A stretch of DNA of 64,000 nucleotides from Micromonospora sp. ATCC 39149 (GCF_000158815.1 NZ_GG657738.1:1378936-1442935); one strand, 5' to 3'; positions 7,555-21,331 are shown, counted from the stretch's first letter. Notes: generated from the sequence alone by a model not told the origin. Numbers and translations are program-made.

Positions 7555-9192
7555 ATGTCCAATGACATAACGACACCTGACGGTGGCCCGCCCGCGGGCA
7601 CACCGGCACGAGGGCGGCGGAAACTCTGGGTGGCTGCGGGCGTCGCCGGACTGACCGGCGTGGTCGGCCTTGCGGCACTGGGCGGCCTGGCCGCTCGCGA
7701 TGACAAGTCCGGCGGCGCGGACCGGCTCTCGGACGCGCAGTCGTCGACGCCGAAGAAGAACGTCAGTGACGCCGGCAAGCCCGACCCGGTCTCCGGCGAG
7801 AAGGACGACAAGAAGGGTGGCCAGGACGCCCGTGGTGGCCAGGACGACTGGCAGAGCAAGGACTGGCAGGACAAGGACTGGCAGGGCAAGGACAGCAAGG
7901 ACTGGCAGGGCAAGGACGGCAGGGACGGTCGGGACGGTCGGGACGGCAGGGACGGTCGGGACGGCAGGGACGGTCGGGACGGCAAGGACGAGGACGGCAA
8001 GGACGCCAAGGAACTGCCGTGTGACACCGACGTGCTCGTCGAGGCGGTGAACAGGGCCAACGAGGACAACGGCGGGGCGTTCAAACTGGCCAAGGACTGC
8101 ACGTACAAGTTCAACGAGCAGACCGCCAACAACGCCTTCCCCGTCATCGACCAGCGCATCACGATCCTGGGCAACAACTCGACGTTGTTCCACGACGGCA
8201 GCGAGTTGTTCCGGTTCTTCACCGTCGCCTCCGGCGGCGATCTGACGCTGAAGGACCTCACCCTCAAGGGCGGCCAGATCACCGCGCCCCCGCCGCCGCC
8301 GAGCGGCGCCAACGGCGGGGCCCTGCTGGTGCAGGAGGGCGGCGAGGCCACCCTGAAGCACACCAAGCTGATCGACAACCGAGCCACCGGCGTCGGCACC
8401 GAAGGCAACGGCGGCGCCATCGCCAACTTCGGCAAGGTCGAGATCGACAAGAGCATCCTCGCCAACAACCACGCCCGCGGCGTCGGCAACGGCGGCAACG
8501 GCGGCGCCATCTACAACGAAGGCGAACTGACCGTCAACGACACCCGCATCGACAACAACACCGCCACCGGCAACAGCGCCGTCAGCGGCAACGGCGGCGG
8601 CATCGCCAACGAGGACGACGGCATCGCCACCATCACCTACAGCCAGATCACCAACAACAAGGCCAGCAACGACGGCGGCGGCATCCACAGCGACGACGAC
8701 GCCCGCCTCACCGTCACCCGCACCAAGATCGCCCACAACACCGCCTGCGACGACGGCGGCGGCATCCACAACGACGGCAACTCCACCATGCTGCTGGAGT
8801 ACGTCATCATCGCCGAGAACAAGGCCACCGACGACGGCGGCGGCGTCTTCAACAACAGCACCAACATCGCCACCATCAGGCACGCCCTCTTCGCCGACAA
8901 CACCGCCGGCGACAACGGCGGCGGCCTGTTCAACGGCGGCACCCTGAACCTCTACGACAGCGAGTTCAAGGGCAACCACGCCGAACAGGGCGGCGCCATC
9001 TACAACGACAACAACGCCGTCCTCACCATCCGCCACAGCAAGATCGTCGGCAACTTCGCCGCCGAAACCGCCGGCGCGGGCGGCATCTTCAACGCCAACG
9101 CCAACAACGCCAACGTCGACCTCGACGACAAGACCATCATCAAGAAGAACGAACCCCGCAACTGCACCAACGTCACCGGCTGCGCCAACTGA
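7555..9192 (+). CDS. cell-surface right-handed beta-helix protein A
   Basis: 545 residues. A basic N-terminus (RGRRK) precedes one hydrophobic segment (about 22-44), which may be a signal peptide or membrane anchor. A charged low-complexity stalk follows, with DWQxKD repeats and seven GRD triplets (about 75-150). Then come two Cys and a parallel beta-helix of repeated N/D-G-G-[AG]-[IVL] turns, such as GNGGAIAN, DGGGIHSD and NGGGLFNG, to the C-terminus, which ends with a Cys pair. Such repeats form exported beta-solenoids often used for surface adhesion or glycan binding; no catalytic motif is evident. The start has GGAAGG 5 bases upstream. From 7817 on, the DNA matches gene B. Function unknown. 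Confidence 0.85.
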   Translation: MSNDITTPDGGPPAGTPARGRRKLWVAAGVAGLTGVVGLAALGGLAARDDKSGGADRLSDAQSSTPKKNVSDAGKPDPVSGEKDDKKGGQDARGGQDDWQSKDWQDKDWQGKDSKDWQGKDGRDGRDGRDGRDGRDGRDGRDGKDEDGKDAKELPCDTDVLVEAVNRANEDNGGAFKLAKDCTYKFNEQTANNAFPVIDQRITILGNNSTLFHDGSELFRFFTVASGGDLTLKDLTLKGGQITAPPPPPSGANGGALLVQEGGEATLKHTKLIDNRATGVGTEGNGGAIANFGKVEIDKSILANNHARGVGNGGNGGAIYNEGELTVNDTRIDNNTATGNSAVSGNGGGIANEDDGIATITYSQITNNKASNDGGGIHSDDDARLTVTRTKIAHNTACDDGGGIHNDGNSTMLLEYVIIAENKATDDGGGVFNNSTNIATIRHALFADNTAGDNGGGLFNGGTLNLYDSEFKGNHAEQGGAIYNDNNAVLTIRHSKIVGNFAAETAGAGGIFNANANNANVDLDDKTIIKKNEPRNCTNVTGCAN

Positions 9193-9194
9193 AC
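7817..9194 (+). repeat. direct repeat copy 1 (3' part of beta-helix gene A)
   Basis: This stretch reads the same as 9854-11213 everywhere I compared, including third codon positions, apart from one extra 18-base unit in the GRD tract. Identity begins abruptly at 7817 and stops two bases past the stop codon. Upstream parts of the two genes are clearly diverged. Confidence 0.9.
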
Positions 9195-9205
9195 CACCAC
9201 ATAGC

Positions 9206-9245
9206 GAAGGGATCCCTTCCCCGGGCACGAGGGAGGGATCCCTTC
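9206..9245 (+). terminator. terminator after beta-helix gene A
   Basis: A 15-bp stem with one G-U pair (9206-9220 with 9231-9245) and a 10-base loop, 14 bases after the stop. Both arms contain GGGATCCC. Confidence 0.8.
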
Positions 9246-9420
9246 CGTGCGGGCGCCGTCCGCTGGCGATCGGGGTTGGAAAGGTGCCAGCCCGTGGCGG
9301 GGTTCCGGGCCGGTTGAGGCGGCTCGTGACGCAAGCCCCCGGTTCGGCACGACTGTGGGCCTCACTCCCCGCCGTCCGGACCGTCCCACCTTGGCCCGGG
9401 ATACCCCTAACGTGGGTTGC

Positions 9421-9491
9421 TTTCGGATATGGCCTTGAAGAGAAAAAGATTCTCATACGGTGGGCCTCAGTAGCTACAACCGATTTGTAGC
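9421..9491 (+). promoter_or_regulatory. conserved upstream block of beta-helix gene B
   Basis: TTTCGGAT (9421-9428), TTCTCATACGGTGG (9450-9463) and the inverted repeat GCTACAA / TTGTAGC (9473-9479 and 9485-9491) match the block before gene A in order and spacing. The remainder of the 360-base gap 9193-9552 contains the gene A terminator and nothing else recognisable. Confidence 0.55.
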
Positions 9492-9552
9492 CAGGGCAGC
9501 CCGCGGTGGCGGAGCAGCCCTGTCTGGTACGAGGAGAGAGCAGAGAGCTCCG

Positions 9553-11211
9553 ATGTCCAACTACCTTCGCAAGAACGCCGAGAACACCGCGCCGAAGAGC
9601 CGGCGCAAGCTGTGGCTCGCCACCGGCGTCGCCGGGCTGACCGGCGTGGTCAGCCTCGCCGGCGTCGCCGCCGCGAGCAGCGCGGGCGCCGTCGGGGTCG
9701 ACCGTCTCGCCGACCTGAAGTGGTCCACGGCCGAGCAGGTCATTAAGGACGACACCGCCGGTCGCGACGACCGTGCGGGCGAAACCGGCAAGGGCCAGGA
9801 AGGGCAGAACGCCCGCGGTGGCCAGGACGACCGCAGTCGCCAGGACGACCGCAGTGGCCAGGACGCCCGTGGTGGCCAGGACGACTGGCAGAGCAAGGAC
9901 TGGCAGGACAAGGACTGGCAGGGCAAGGACAGCAAGGACTGGCAGGGCAAGGACGGCAGGGACGGTCGGGACGGTCGGGACGGCAGGGACGGTCGGGACG
10001 GCAAGGACGAGGACGGCAAGGACGCCAAGGAACTGCCGTGTGACACCGACGTGCTCGTCGAGGCGGTGAACAGGGCCAACGAGGACAACGGCGGGGCGTT
10101 CAAACTGGCCAAGGACTGCACGTACAAGTTCAACGAGCAGACCGCCAACAACGCCTTCCCCGTCATCGACCAGCGCATCACGATCCTGGGCAACAACTCG
10201 ACGTTGTTCCACGACGGCAGCGAGTTGTTCCGGTTCTTCACCGTCGCCTCCGGCGGCGATCTGACGCTGAAGGACCTCACCCTCAAGGGCGGCCAGATCA
10301 CCGCGCCCCCGCCGCCGCCGAGCGGCGCCAACGGCGGGGCCCTGCTGGTGCAGGAGGGCGGCGAGGCCACCCTGAAGCACACCAAGCTGATCGACAACCG
10401 AGCCACCGGCGTCGGCACCGAAGGCAACGGCGGCGCCATCGCCAACTTCGGCAAGGTCGAGATCGACAAGAGCATCCTCGCCAACAACCACGCCCGCGGC
10501 GTCGGCAACGGCGGCAACGGCGGCGCCATCTACAACGAAGGCGAACTGACCGTCAACGACACCCGCATCGACAACAACACCGCCACCGGCAACAGCGCCG
10601 TCAGCGGCAACGGCGGCGGCATCGCCAACGAGGACGACGGCATCGCCACCATCACCTACAGCCAGATCACCAACAACAAGGCCAGCAACGACGGCGGCGG
10701 CATCCACAGCGACGACGACGCCCGCCTCACCGTCACCCGCACCAAGATCGCCCACAACACCGCCTGCGACGACGGCGGCGGCATCCACAACGACGGCAAC
10801 TCCACCATGCTGCTGGAGTACGTCATCATCGCCGAGAACAAGGCCACCGACGACGGCGGCGGCGTCTTCAACAACAGCACCAACATCGCCACCATCAGGC
10901 ACGCCCTCTTCGCCGACAACACCGCCGGCGACAACGGCGGCGGCCTGTTCAACGGCGGCACCCTGAACCTCTACGACAGCGAGTTCAAGGGCAACCACGC
11001 CGAACAGGGCGGCGCCATCTACAACGACAACAACGCCGTCCTCACCATCCGCCACAGCAAGATCGTCGGCAACTTCGCCGCCGAAACCGCCGGCGCGGGC
11101 GGCATCTTCAACGCCAACGCCAACAACGCCAACGTCGACCTCGACGACAAGACCATCATCAAGAAGAACGAACCCCGCAACTGCACCAACGTCACCGGCT
11201 GCGCCAACTGA
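9553..11211 (+). CDS. cell-surface right-handed beta-helix protein B
   Basis: 552 residues, tandem paralogue of protein A. The N-terminal ~100 residues (hydrophobic segment RRKLWLATGVAGLTGVV, then a distinct stalk with QDDRS and QDARGG repeats) differ from A. Everything from the ARGGQDDWQ segment to the C-terminus reads the same except for five instead of seven GRD triplets. The beta-helix GG[AG][IVL] turns and the two Cys pairs are as in A. The ATG follows a GAGGAGAG ribosome-binding site at 9531. Each copy has its own promoter-like block and its own terminator, so they are probably independently transcribed. Likely an exported wall-associated protein; function unknown. Confidence 0.85.
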   Translation: MSNYLRKNAENTAPKSRRKLWLATGVAGLTGVVSLAGVAAASSAGAVGVDRLADLKWSTAEQVIKDDTAGRDDRAGETGKGQEGQNARGGQDDRSRQDDRSGQDARGGQDDWQSKDWQDKDWQGKDSKDWQGKDGRDGRDGRDGRDGRDGKDEDGKDAKELPCDTDVLVEAVNRANEDNGGAFKLAKDCTYKFNEQTANNAFPVIDQRITILGNNSTLFHDGSELFRFFTVASGGDLTLKDLTLKGGQITAPPPPPSGANGGALLVQEGGEATLKHTKLIDNRATGVGTEGNGGAIANFGKVEIDKSILANNHARGVGNGGNGGAIYNEGELTVNDTRIDNNTATGNSAVSGNGGGIANEDDGIATITYSQITNNKASNDGGGIHSDDDARLTVTRTKIAHNTACDDGGGIHNDGNSTMLLEYVIIAENKATDDGGGVFNNSTNIATIRHALFADNTAGDNGGGLFNGGTLNLYDSEFKGNHAEQGGAIYNDNNAVLTIRHSKIVGNFAAETAGAGGIFNANANNANVDLDDKTIIKKNEPRNCTNVTGCAN

Positions 11212-11213
11212 AG
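9854..11213 (+). repeat. direct repeat copy 2 (3' part of beta-helix gene B)
   Basis: Partner of 7817-9194. The offset is 2037 bases before the GRD tract and 2019 after it, because this copy lacks one 18-base unit. Such identity beside diverged flanks suggests very recent recombination. Confidence 0.9.
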
Positions 11214-11261
11214 ACAGTCACGCGGTATCGGCTGGAACGGCATCGGCTGACACAGAGGACG

Positions 11262-11298
11262 GTCCGGCCCCCTTCCGCTCGACGGGAGGGGGCCGGAC
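11262..11298. terminator. terminator between beta-helix gene B and pullulanase
   Basis: A 15-bp stem with one wobble position (11262-11276 with 11284-11298) and a 7-base loop. It is placed between two converging genes. Confidence 0.8.
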
Positions 11299-11309
11299 AC
11301 GTGTGACAC

Positions 11310-16808
<5,499 letters not shown>

Positions 16809-16861
16809 CGACGGCCTTCCTCTGGTCGTGATTGGCCCGCACGCTAGCCCTTGCCGAAACG

Positions 16862-16911
16862 TTCTGCAATACTTTGCAAACCCAGTCGCAACAAAGCAAT
16901 CATCTTGCAAG
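16862..16911 (-). promoter_or_regulatory. TTGCAA-type palindromes upstream of pullulanase
   Basis: TTTGCAAA (16873-16880) and CTTGCAAG (16904-16911) are perfect 8-bp palindromes, with a related CTGCAA at 16864. They lie 50-100 bases before the pullulanase start. Repeats built on CTTGCA are, from memory, typical operators of MalR/Reg1-like LacI repressors of amylase genes in Streptomyces. This is inference by resemblance. Confidence 0.5.
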
Positions 16912-16996
16912 CGCGTCCGCACGGCCCAGCGAGGAGGGCAACCCGCAGCGCAGCGCGGGAAGGACCCGGCCACGGCCGATGGTCGCGAAGGTTCGC

Positions 16997-17695
16997 TCAG
17001 CGGATGCCCGAGCAGCCCACATTGCCGACGGTGCAGGCCGTCGGCCGGGTCGCCCAGGTCCGGTCGTAGTGGAACCTCAGCGGCACCGCGGCCCCCGGGT
17101 TCAGGTCGGCGCCGCTGGTGAAGGTCCAGGTGTCGCCCGAGCGGCTGATCCGGCCCTGCGGGGCACCCTCGATCCAGGCGGTGACCAGATTGGCGTACGG
17201 GAAGGTCATCCGGACCGTCCAGCCCTGGGACGACCGGGACTCGTTACGAACCAGCACCTCGCCGATGAACGCCCCGTTGTAGGTCTCCAACACCCGGTAC
17301 GCACCGGTGAACGGCGGCGGGGCGGGCGGCGCCGGCGGGGACGCGGAGCGACTCCCACCGCCCGGCGTGGGAATGGCATCGGGCTTGGTGGGCCGCGCGG
17401 TGCTGGGCGACGGGGACGAGCGCGGGGACAGGCCCGGCACCACCGGCGCGGGCGACTCCGTCACCGACCGGCTCACCGTCGGCGGCAGCGTCGGCAGCGT
17501 CATCGTCGGCTGCGGCATCGTCCATTCCGGGGCCGGAAACGCCTCACCGACGGGACCCCGGGTGCGATACGTGCCGAGCGCCACGAACAGCAACACCACC
17601 ATCACCACCACCCCGACCGAGACCACGATCCAAGGCGAATTGGCGATGGCCGTGCTGGCCCCGGAGGTGGGTCGCACGCGACGTGTGCCCGACAT
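16997..17695 (-). CDS. membrane-anchored CBM2-like carbohydrate-binding protein
   Basis: 232 residues. A basic N-terminus is followed by one transmembrane helix (about 21-43), a long Pro/Ser/Thr-rich linker (about 50-130) and a C-terminal domain of about 100 residues. That domain has the features of cellulose-binding module family 2: GEVLVRN strand, GWTVRMTF, AWIEG, DTWTF and a terminal Cys pair. The type II topology would display the module on the outer face. No catalytic domain is attached, so it may tether the cell to plant polymer or act as a sugar sensor. It lies upstream of pullulanase on the same strand, 188 bases away, but pullulanase appears to have its own control region. The AGGAGG site is only 3 bases from the ATG. 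Confidence 0.75.
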   Translation of the reverse strand: MSGTRRVRPTSGASTAIANSPWIVVSVGVVVMVVLLFVALGTYRTRGPVGEAFPAPEWTMPQPTMTLPTLPPTVSRSVTESPAPVVPGLSPRSSPSPSTARPTKPDAIPTPGGGSRSASPPAPPAPPPFTGAYRVLETYNGAFIGEVLVRNESRSSQGWTVRMTFPYANLVTAWIEGAPQGRISRSGDTWTFTSGADLNPGAAVPLRFHYDRTWATRPTACTVGNVGCSGIR

Positions 17696-17851
17696 GTCCC
17701 TCCTCTCGGTTCCGCCCGGCGAGCGTAGCGATCAACAGCAAGGTCGGAAAGAGCCGGAGCATCACTGAACCGTCCTAACAGTTCGATGAGCCCCGGTTCC
17801 GTCGATGCCATGCACATCCGCAGGTCACCGCGACGCCGTCAGGCGGTGCGA

Positions 17852-17998
17852 TCACCGTACAGATGGCGGGCCCCCGTCGGTACACCGCAGTGGGTAACGG
17901 TACCGCCCGCCCGGAACCCGCCGTCCCCGGCCGTCCAGGAACTCCCACACGGCGATCCCGGTGAGCAACGCCGAGACCGGCTGCCCGTCCTCGATCAC
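17852..17998 (-). other. possible gene remnant in a 416-base gap
   Basis: The gap 17696-18111 has no convincing gene. On the minus strand a short frame encodes about 48 residues starting VIEDGQPVSALLTG with coding-like composition. It has no ribosome-binding site and a stop codon shortly upstream. It looks faintly like the strand-turn-strand of Phd-type antitoxins but is too short to name. Treat it as a remnant or chance. Confidence 0.15.
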
Positions 17999-18111
17999 AG
18001 CGTGTGCCGCGACCAGCTCACGCTCCTGTTAGTCCGGGCGCGCCGACGAACGACACCACCGAGGAGGCGAAAGAGAAGCTGTCGCACTGCGCACCGCGCC
18101 GACGCGTTCGC

Positions 18112-18804
18112 TCACCGTGGCGGGATGTGGACCTCGATCTCGACGCCGAGCTGGGCACCGCCGGTCAGCCCGAGGTCGTCGCCGCTCCAGAACCGGCCCG
18201 GGTCGTACCAGTTCGGACGGCGGCCCGCCGACAACAGGCCCATCGCCTCGTACGTCACCGCGACCACCTCGGCACAGTACGCCGTCTCCAGCGCCCGGTC
18301 CCGCACCGCGGCCCCGCCCGGCAGCGCCGCCCGGCCGGCTCCCCGCTCCCGCCGCCTCGGCAGGGGCACCGGGAGCCGCACCTGCGGCACCCGGCCCCGC
18401 GCCCAGCGCCAGGCAAGCTGGGCGGTCGACGGGAACGGCGTGCCGTCGAGGCGGGCGACGGTGCGCAGCACGGCCTGCTCCATCGCCGCGTCGGCGGGCG
18501 GTTCGAGCTGGCGCAGCCAGGCCCGCTGGCCGTACCGGTTGGCCCAGACACAGACCGCGTCCCGCAGGTCGTGTAGCTGCACTCCGCGCTGGTGGGTGCC
18601 GGTCCACATGTCCGGCAGCGACCGGCCCAGCTCGGCGTGCCACATCAGCGGCGGCATGTCGTCCAGGACCACCGCCATGCCAACGTGGTTGACCGGGCTG
18701 TTGGTGGTGAGCTGGATGGCCCGGTCGGGCACGCTGCGGCCACGGAACACCCACACGTCGCCGGTGCGGGTCAGCTCCACGGCCTCGTCCAGGCCGATGC
18801 TCAT
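18112..18804 (-). CDS. YiiX-like permuted NlpC/P60 (papain-fold) protein
   Basis: 230 residues. A His in NHVGMAV (about 40) precedes a Cys in YCAEVVA (about 177). This is the reversed His-then-Cys order of the circularly permuted papain-like family (YaeF/YiiX). Other typical features are GDVWVFRG at the N-terminus and the helix-forming VAVTYEAMGLL after the Cys. Members hydrolyse amide or ester bonds in wall peptides, lipids or proteins; the substrate here is unknown. No signal peptide is seen. The ATG at 18804 was chosen because similarity starts at MSIGLDEAV; an in-frame extension of 83 codons upstream is low-complexity. It is divergent from the small frameshifted gene at 18859. Confidence 0.7.
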   Translation of the reverse strand: MSIGLDEAVELTRTGDVWVFRGRSVPDRAIQLTTNSPVNHVGMAVVLDDMPPLMWHAELGRSLPDMWTGTHQRGVQLHDLRDAVCVWANRYGQRAWLRQLEPPADAAMEQAVLRTVARLDGTPFPSTAQLAWRWARGRVPQVRLPVPLPRRRERGAGRAALPGGAAVRDRALETAYCAEVVAVTYEAMGLLSAGRRPNWYDPGRFWSGDDLGLTGGAQLGVEIEVHIPPR

Positions 18805-18858
18805 GCCGTCACCCCGTCGCCGGTGCTCTGCTCGCTCATGGGGGTCTACCCTAGGCGC

Positions 18859-19063
18859 ATGCGGCGACGGATGCGGTGGTGGAAGGTGCTCGGGCTGGCC
18901 GGTCTCGCGGGTGTCCGCGGCGACCGGGGTGGTCGTCGCCCGCGCCGAGCGGCGGCGACGGGCGTACACCCCGGAGGAGATCCGGGTCCGGCTGCGCAAC
19001 CGGCACGCGGAGGCCACCGCCACCGGTGTCCTGGGGGCCGCGCCACCCGACAAGCCGGCCTGA
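18859..19063 (+). pseudogene. frameshifted small membrane protein gene
   Basis: One frame starts MRRRMRWWKVLGLAGLAG, a basic start and hydrophobic segment. It must shift by one base near 18913 to reach SAATGVVVARAERRRR and YTPEEIRVRLRNRHAE, ending at 19063. Joined, this would be a ~67-residue single-pass protein with a basic, helical tail. A TACCCT box (18847-18852) ends 6 bases before the ATG, as expected of a leaderless mRNA. One extra base explains the break; a sequencing error is the alternative. No function known. Confidence 0.5.
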
Positions 19064-19185
19064 CCGACGGGCCGGGGAACCGCATCGACGCCGGCAACCG
19101 TACGGGAGGCGTACCGTTGCAGACGGTAGGGCCGCCGGTGGTAGCGGGTCCACGGCCCACCGCCCAGACCGCTACCTGGGGAGAG

Positions 19186-19983
19186 CGCCGGCTTTCACAA
19201 CCGTACATTTCACAGATCGAGGCCGGGCGCCGCAGCATCGACAGCCGGTCAACGCTGATCGCCATCGCCGCTGCCCTACAGGTCACGGTCGCCGACCTGC
19301 TCGACCAGCCCGGCGATCCGGCCGACCCGGCGAAGACCGGTGCCGCAGACGCGGTACCCGCCATCTGGGCCGCCCTGCTGGAGATCAGCGACGGTGACCG
19401 GCGCAGGCCCTCCGGCAGCCCGGAACAGACCGTCGCGTCCCTCCACGCCACCAACATCCTGCGACTCAGCGCCGACTACATTCGCATGGCCAGGACCCTT
19501 CCCGGGCTCCTCGCGGACGCCTCCGCCCATGGCGGAGTCCTGCTCGCCGAAGCCGCCTACCTGACGTCGACCTGCCTGCGGCCCCTCGGACACCGGCACC
19601 TGGCCGTCGACGCGGCCCGCATCGCCCAGGCCGCCGCCGAAGACGTCGAGCACCACGCGTGGCGGGGCGCGGCCCGGTTCGCATACGCGCAGGCCCTGCC
19701 CGTCGAAGCAGCCGGAGTCGCCGCGCGCGCCGCCGCCCGGACGATGGCCGACCTGCAACCCCACGCCGCGGAACGGAAAGTGCGGCAGGTACTCGGGCAA
19801 CTACACCTGGCCGCTGCGCTGCGCTCCGCAGTCGACGGACAGACCGGCACCGCAGCCGACCACCTGTCCGAAGCGGAGCACGAGGCGGCGACCCTCGGTG
19901 ACCCGCCGCCGGACGGCGGGTTCAACGCCATGTGCTTCGGGCCAACCAACGTCGTGTTGTGGCGAATGACCATCGCCGGCGAG
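19186..19983 (+). pseudogene. XRE-type regulator fragment A (HTH truncated, 3' end lost)
   Basis: The frame reads LSQPYISQIEAGRRSID, the second half of a Cro/C1-type HTH. It continues through the LLDQPGDPADPAK boundary into the all-helical TPR-like region seen in actinomycete XRE regulators (HAWRGAARFAYAQALP, MCFGPTNVVLWRMTIAGE). The first half of the HTH is missing: upstream codons show no similarity and no ribosome-binding site. After GE at 19983 the family sequence stops and a different regulator's sequence continues in another frame. So this is a 5'-deleted, 3'-truncated relic. Confidence 0.65.
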
Positions 19984-20766
19984 TCCCCGATCTGCTGCGG
20001 CTGGCCCCTGCCCTGCTCGTCGACGGCCACCGGCTCCCCGGCGGGCAGGGTGAGCAGCTTGTCTGGGCGTACCGGCTCATCGCGTTCGTGCTGGTGAAGC
20101 TCGGCGCTGCGGAGCTGGCGTGGTTGGCTGCCGACCGGGCGCTGTCCGCCGCTGGCGATGAGCCGGTGCTGGCGGCGGTCGCCGTCGTGCCGCTCTGTCA
20201 GGCCCTGCGCGCCGCCGGCCGGCAGCAGGCCGCGTTCGAGCTGGCCGTCGTCGCCGCTCACCAGGTCGCCCCGCTGGAGCCGGACAGGGGCACGGCCGCC
20301 GAGCGAGCGGCGTGCGCGGCGGCCCTGGTCCAGGCCCGCGCTGGCCGCCGCCGCAGCGGGTGACCGGTCAACGGCGGACGAGATGCTCGACGACGCCACC
20401 GCGGTCACCGAGCCGGGCGGGCCGGAGCGGGCGGCGGTCGACGCGGCCCAGGTCGCCGCCGCCGTGCTGCTCGGCGACGGCCGGCGCGCGGTCGGCCTCC
20501 ACGAGGCGCTGGTCGGTGGCCCGGCGTGGCGGCGACTGCCGATCGAGCATCGGGCCGCGCACCTGGTCGACGTGGCCGGCGCGTACGTGCGTACAGATAA
20601 CGTGGCCGGGGCGGGCGGGGCGCTGCTGCACGCGGACCGCCTGGTGCCCGCCGAGGTACGGATCAGGCCCGCCGGGCGGGCGGCGCTGGCCGAGGTGTTG
20701 GCCGGGGTGCGCCGGCCGGACCCGCGCCTGATCGCGTTGGCGGAGGCGATCAGGATAAAGCTATGA
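19983..20766 (+). pseudogene. XRE-type regulator fragment B (5' end lost, internal frameshift)
   Basis: From VPDLLRLAPALLVDGH the reading matches the central and C-terminal helical region of a second type of actinomycete XRE regulator (YRLIAFVLVKLGAAELAW, QALRAAGR). Near 20335 the frame must change to continue ALAAAAAGDRSTADEM, GGPAWRRLPIEHRAAHLVDVA and the end at 20766. The HTH domain is absent. It is joined directly to fragment A, which makes a chimera of two paralogues. Its stop overlaps the next ATG (ATGA), as in an old operon. Confidence 0.65.
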
Positions 20767-21140
20767 CCGAGCACGCGGACGTGCGGGAGTTGGCCACGCT
20801 GGACCGGGTGGTCGCCGAGTTGGTCGCGCTGACGGCACCGGGCGACACGGACCGGGTCCGCGCGCTGGCCGAACAGGCTCAACGGGTGCCCCGGGTGTGG
20901 CCGGGGCAGAGCCTACGCACCTACCGGCATGAGCTGACCCGGATGCGTGAGGAACATGGCCTGTCGCTTGAGGTGGCTGCCGAGCGGATGGACTGGTCGA
21001 CGTCGAAACTGCGCCGGGTGGAGCTGGCGCGGTCGGGATCAGCGTCAGCGACATGCGGATGCTGGCCGCTCTGTACCAGGCAGACCCGGCGACAGCGGAG
21101 CGGCTGGCGGACCAGGCATGGAGGGCGCGGCGGGCGACCC
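20763..21140 (+). pseudogene. XRE-type regulator C, frameshifted and truncated
   Basis: Starts MTEHADVRELATLDRV and contains an HTH-like segment (LRTYRHELTRMREEHGLSLE, WSTSKLRRVELAR). A one-base loss near 21032 interrupts it. In the restored frame it continues VGISVSDMRMLAALYQADP and AERLADQAWRARR, then similarity ends without the usual ligand-binding domain. It is the third broken regulator in a row. Upstream neighbours suggest the three formed one transcription unit. Confidence 0.6.
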
Positions 21141-21211
21141 GCAGAACGCGGGCATGGTCGGGCCCGGGCCGGACCGGGAGCGCCCCGCGCCGCATCGACG
21201 CGGGCAGCTGC

Positions 21212-21284
21212 GGCGATCTTGCAGTTTCGGCCCCAGCAAAAGGGACGAAGAGCCCAGGGGCGGGGCCCAAAGTGCAAGATCGGC
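21212..21284. repeat. imperfect long inverted repeat (REP-like)
   Basis: Arms of 23 bases (21212-21234 and 21262-21284) match at 20 positions, each containing CGATCTTGCA, around a 27-base loop. It lies between the degenerate regulator and the glycerophosphodiesterase. It may be a dispersed palindromic element; whether it recurs in the genome cannot be seen here. Confidence 0.5.
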
Positions 21285-21331
21285 GCACAAGAGGGGTGGG
21301 GGCCAAGCGCGCCCGCTGGCAGACTGCCCCG

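Noticed and set aside
7920..7990. CRISPR-like short repeats in the GRD tract
   Set aside because: Repeats are 9-18 bases with no spacers and lie in frame inside a coding region.
7468..11055. A 1195-codon open frame on the minus strand across both beta-helix genes
   Set aside because: It is Val/Ala/Gly low complexity, antisense to genes with ribosome-binding sites and motifs, and crosses two terminators. It is a product of high GC.
17786..19063. A 425-codon plus-strand frame through 17.8-19.1 kb as one gene
   Set aside because: Only its last ~50 codons look real (second half of the frameshifted small gene); the rest is antisense to the permuted papain-fold gene.
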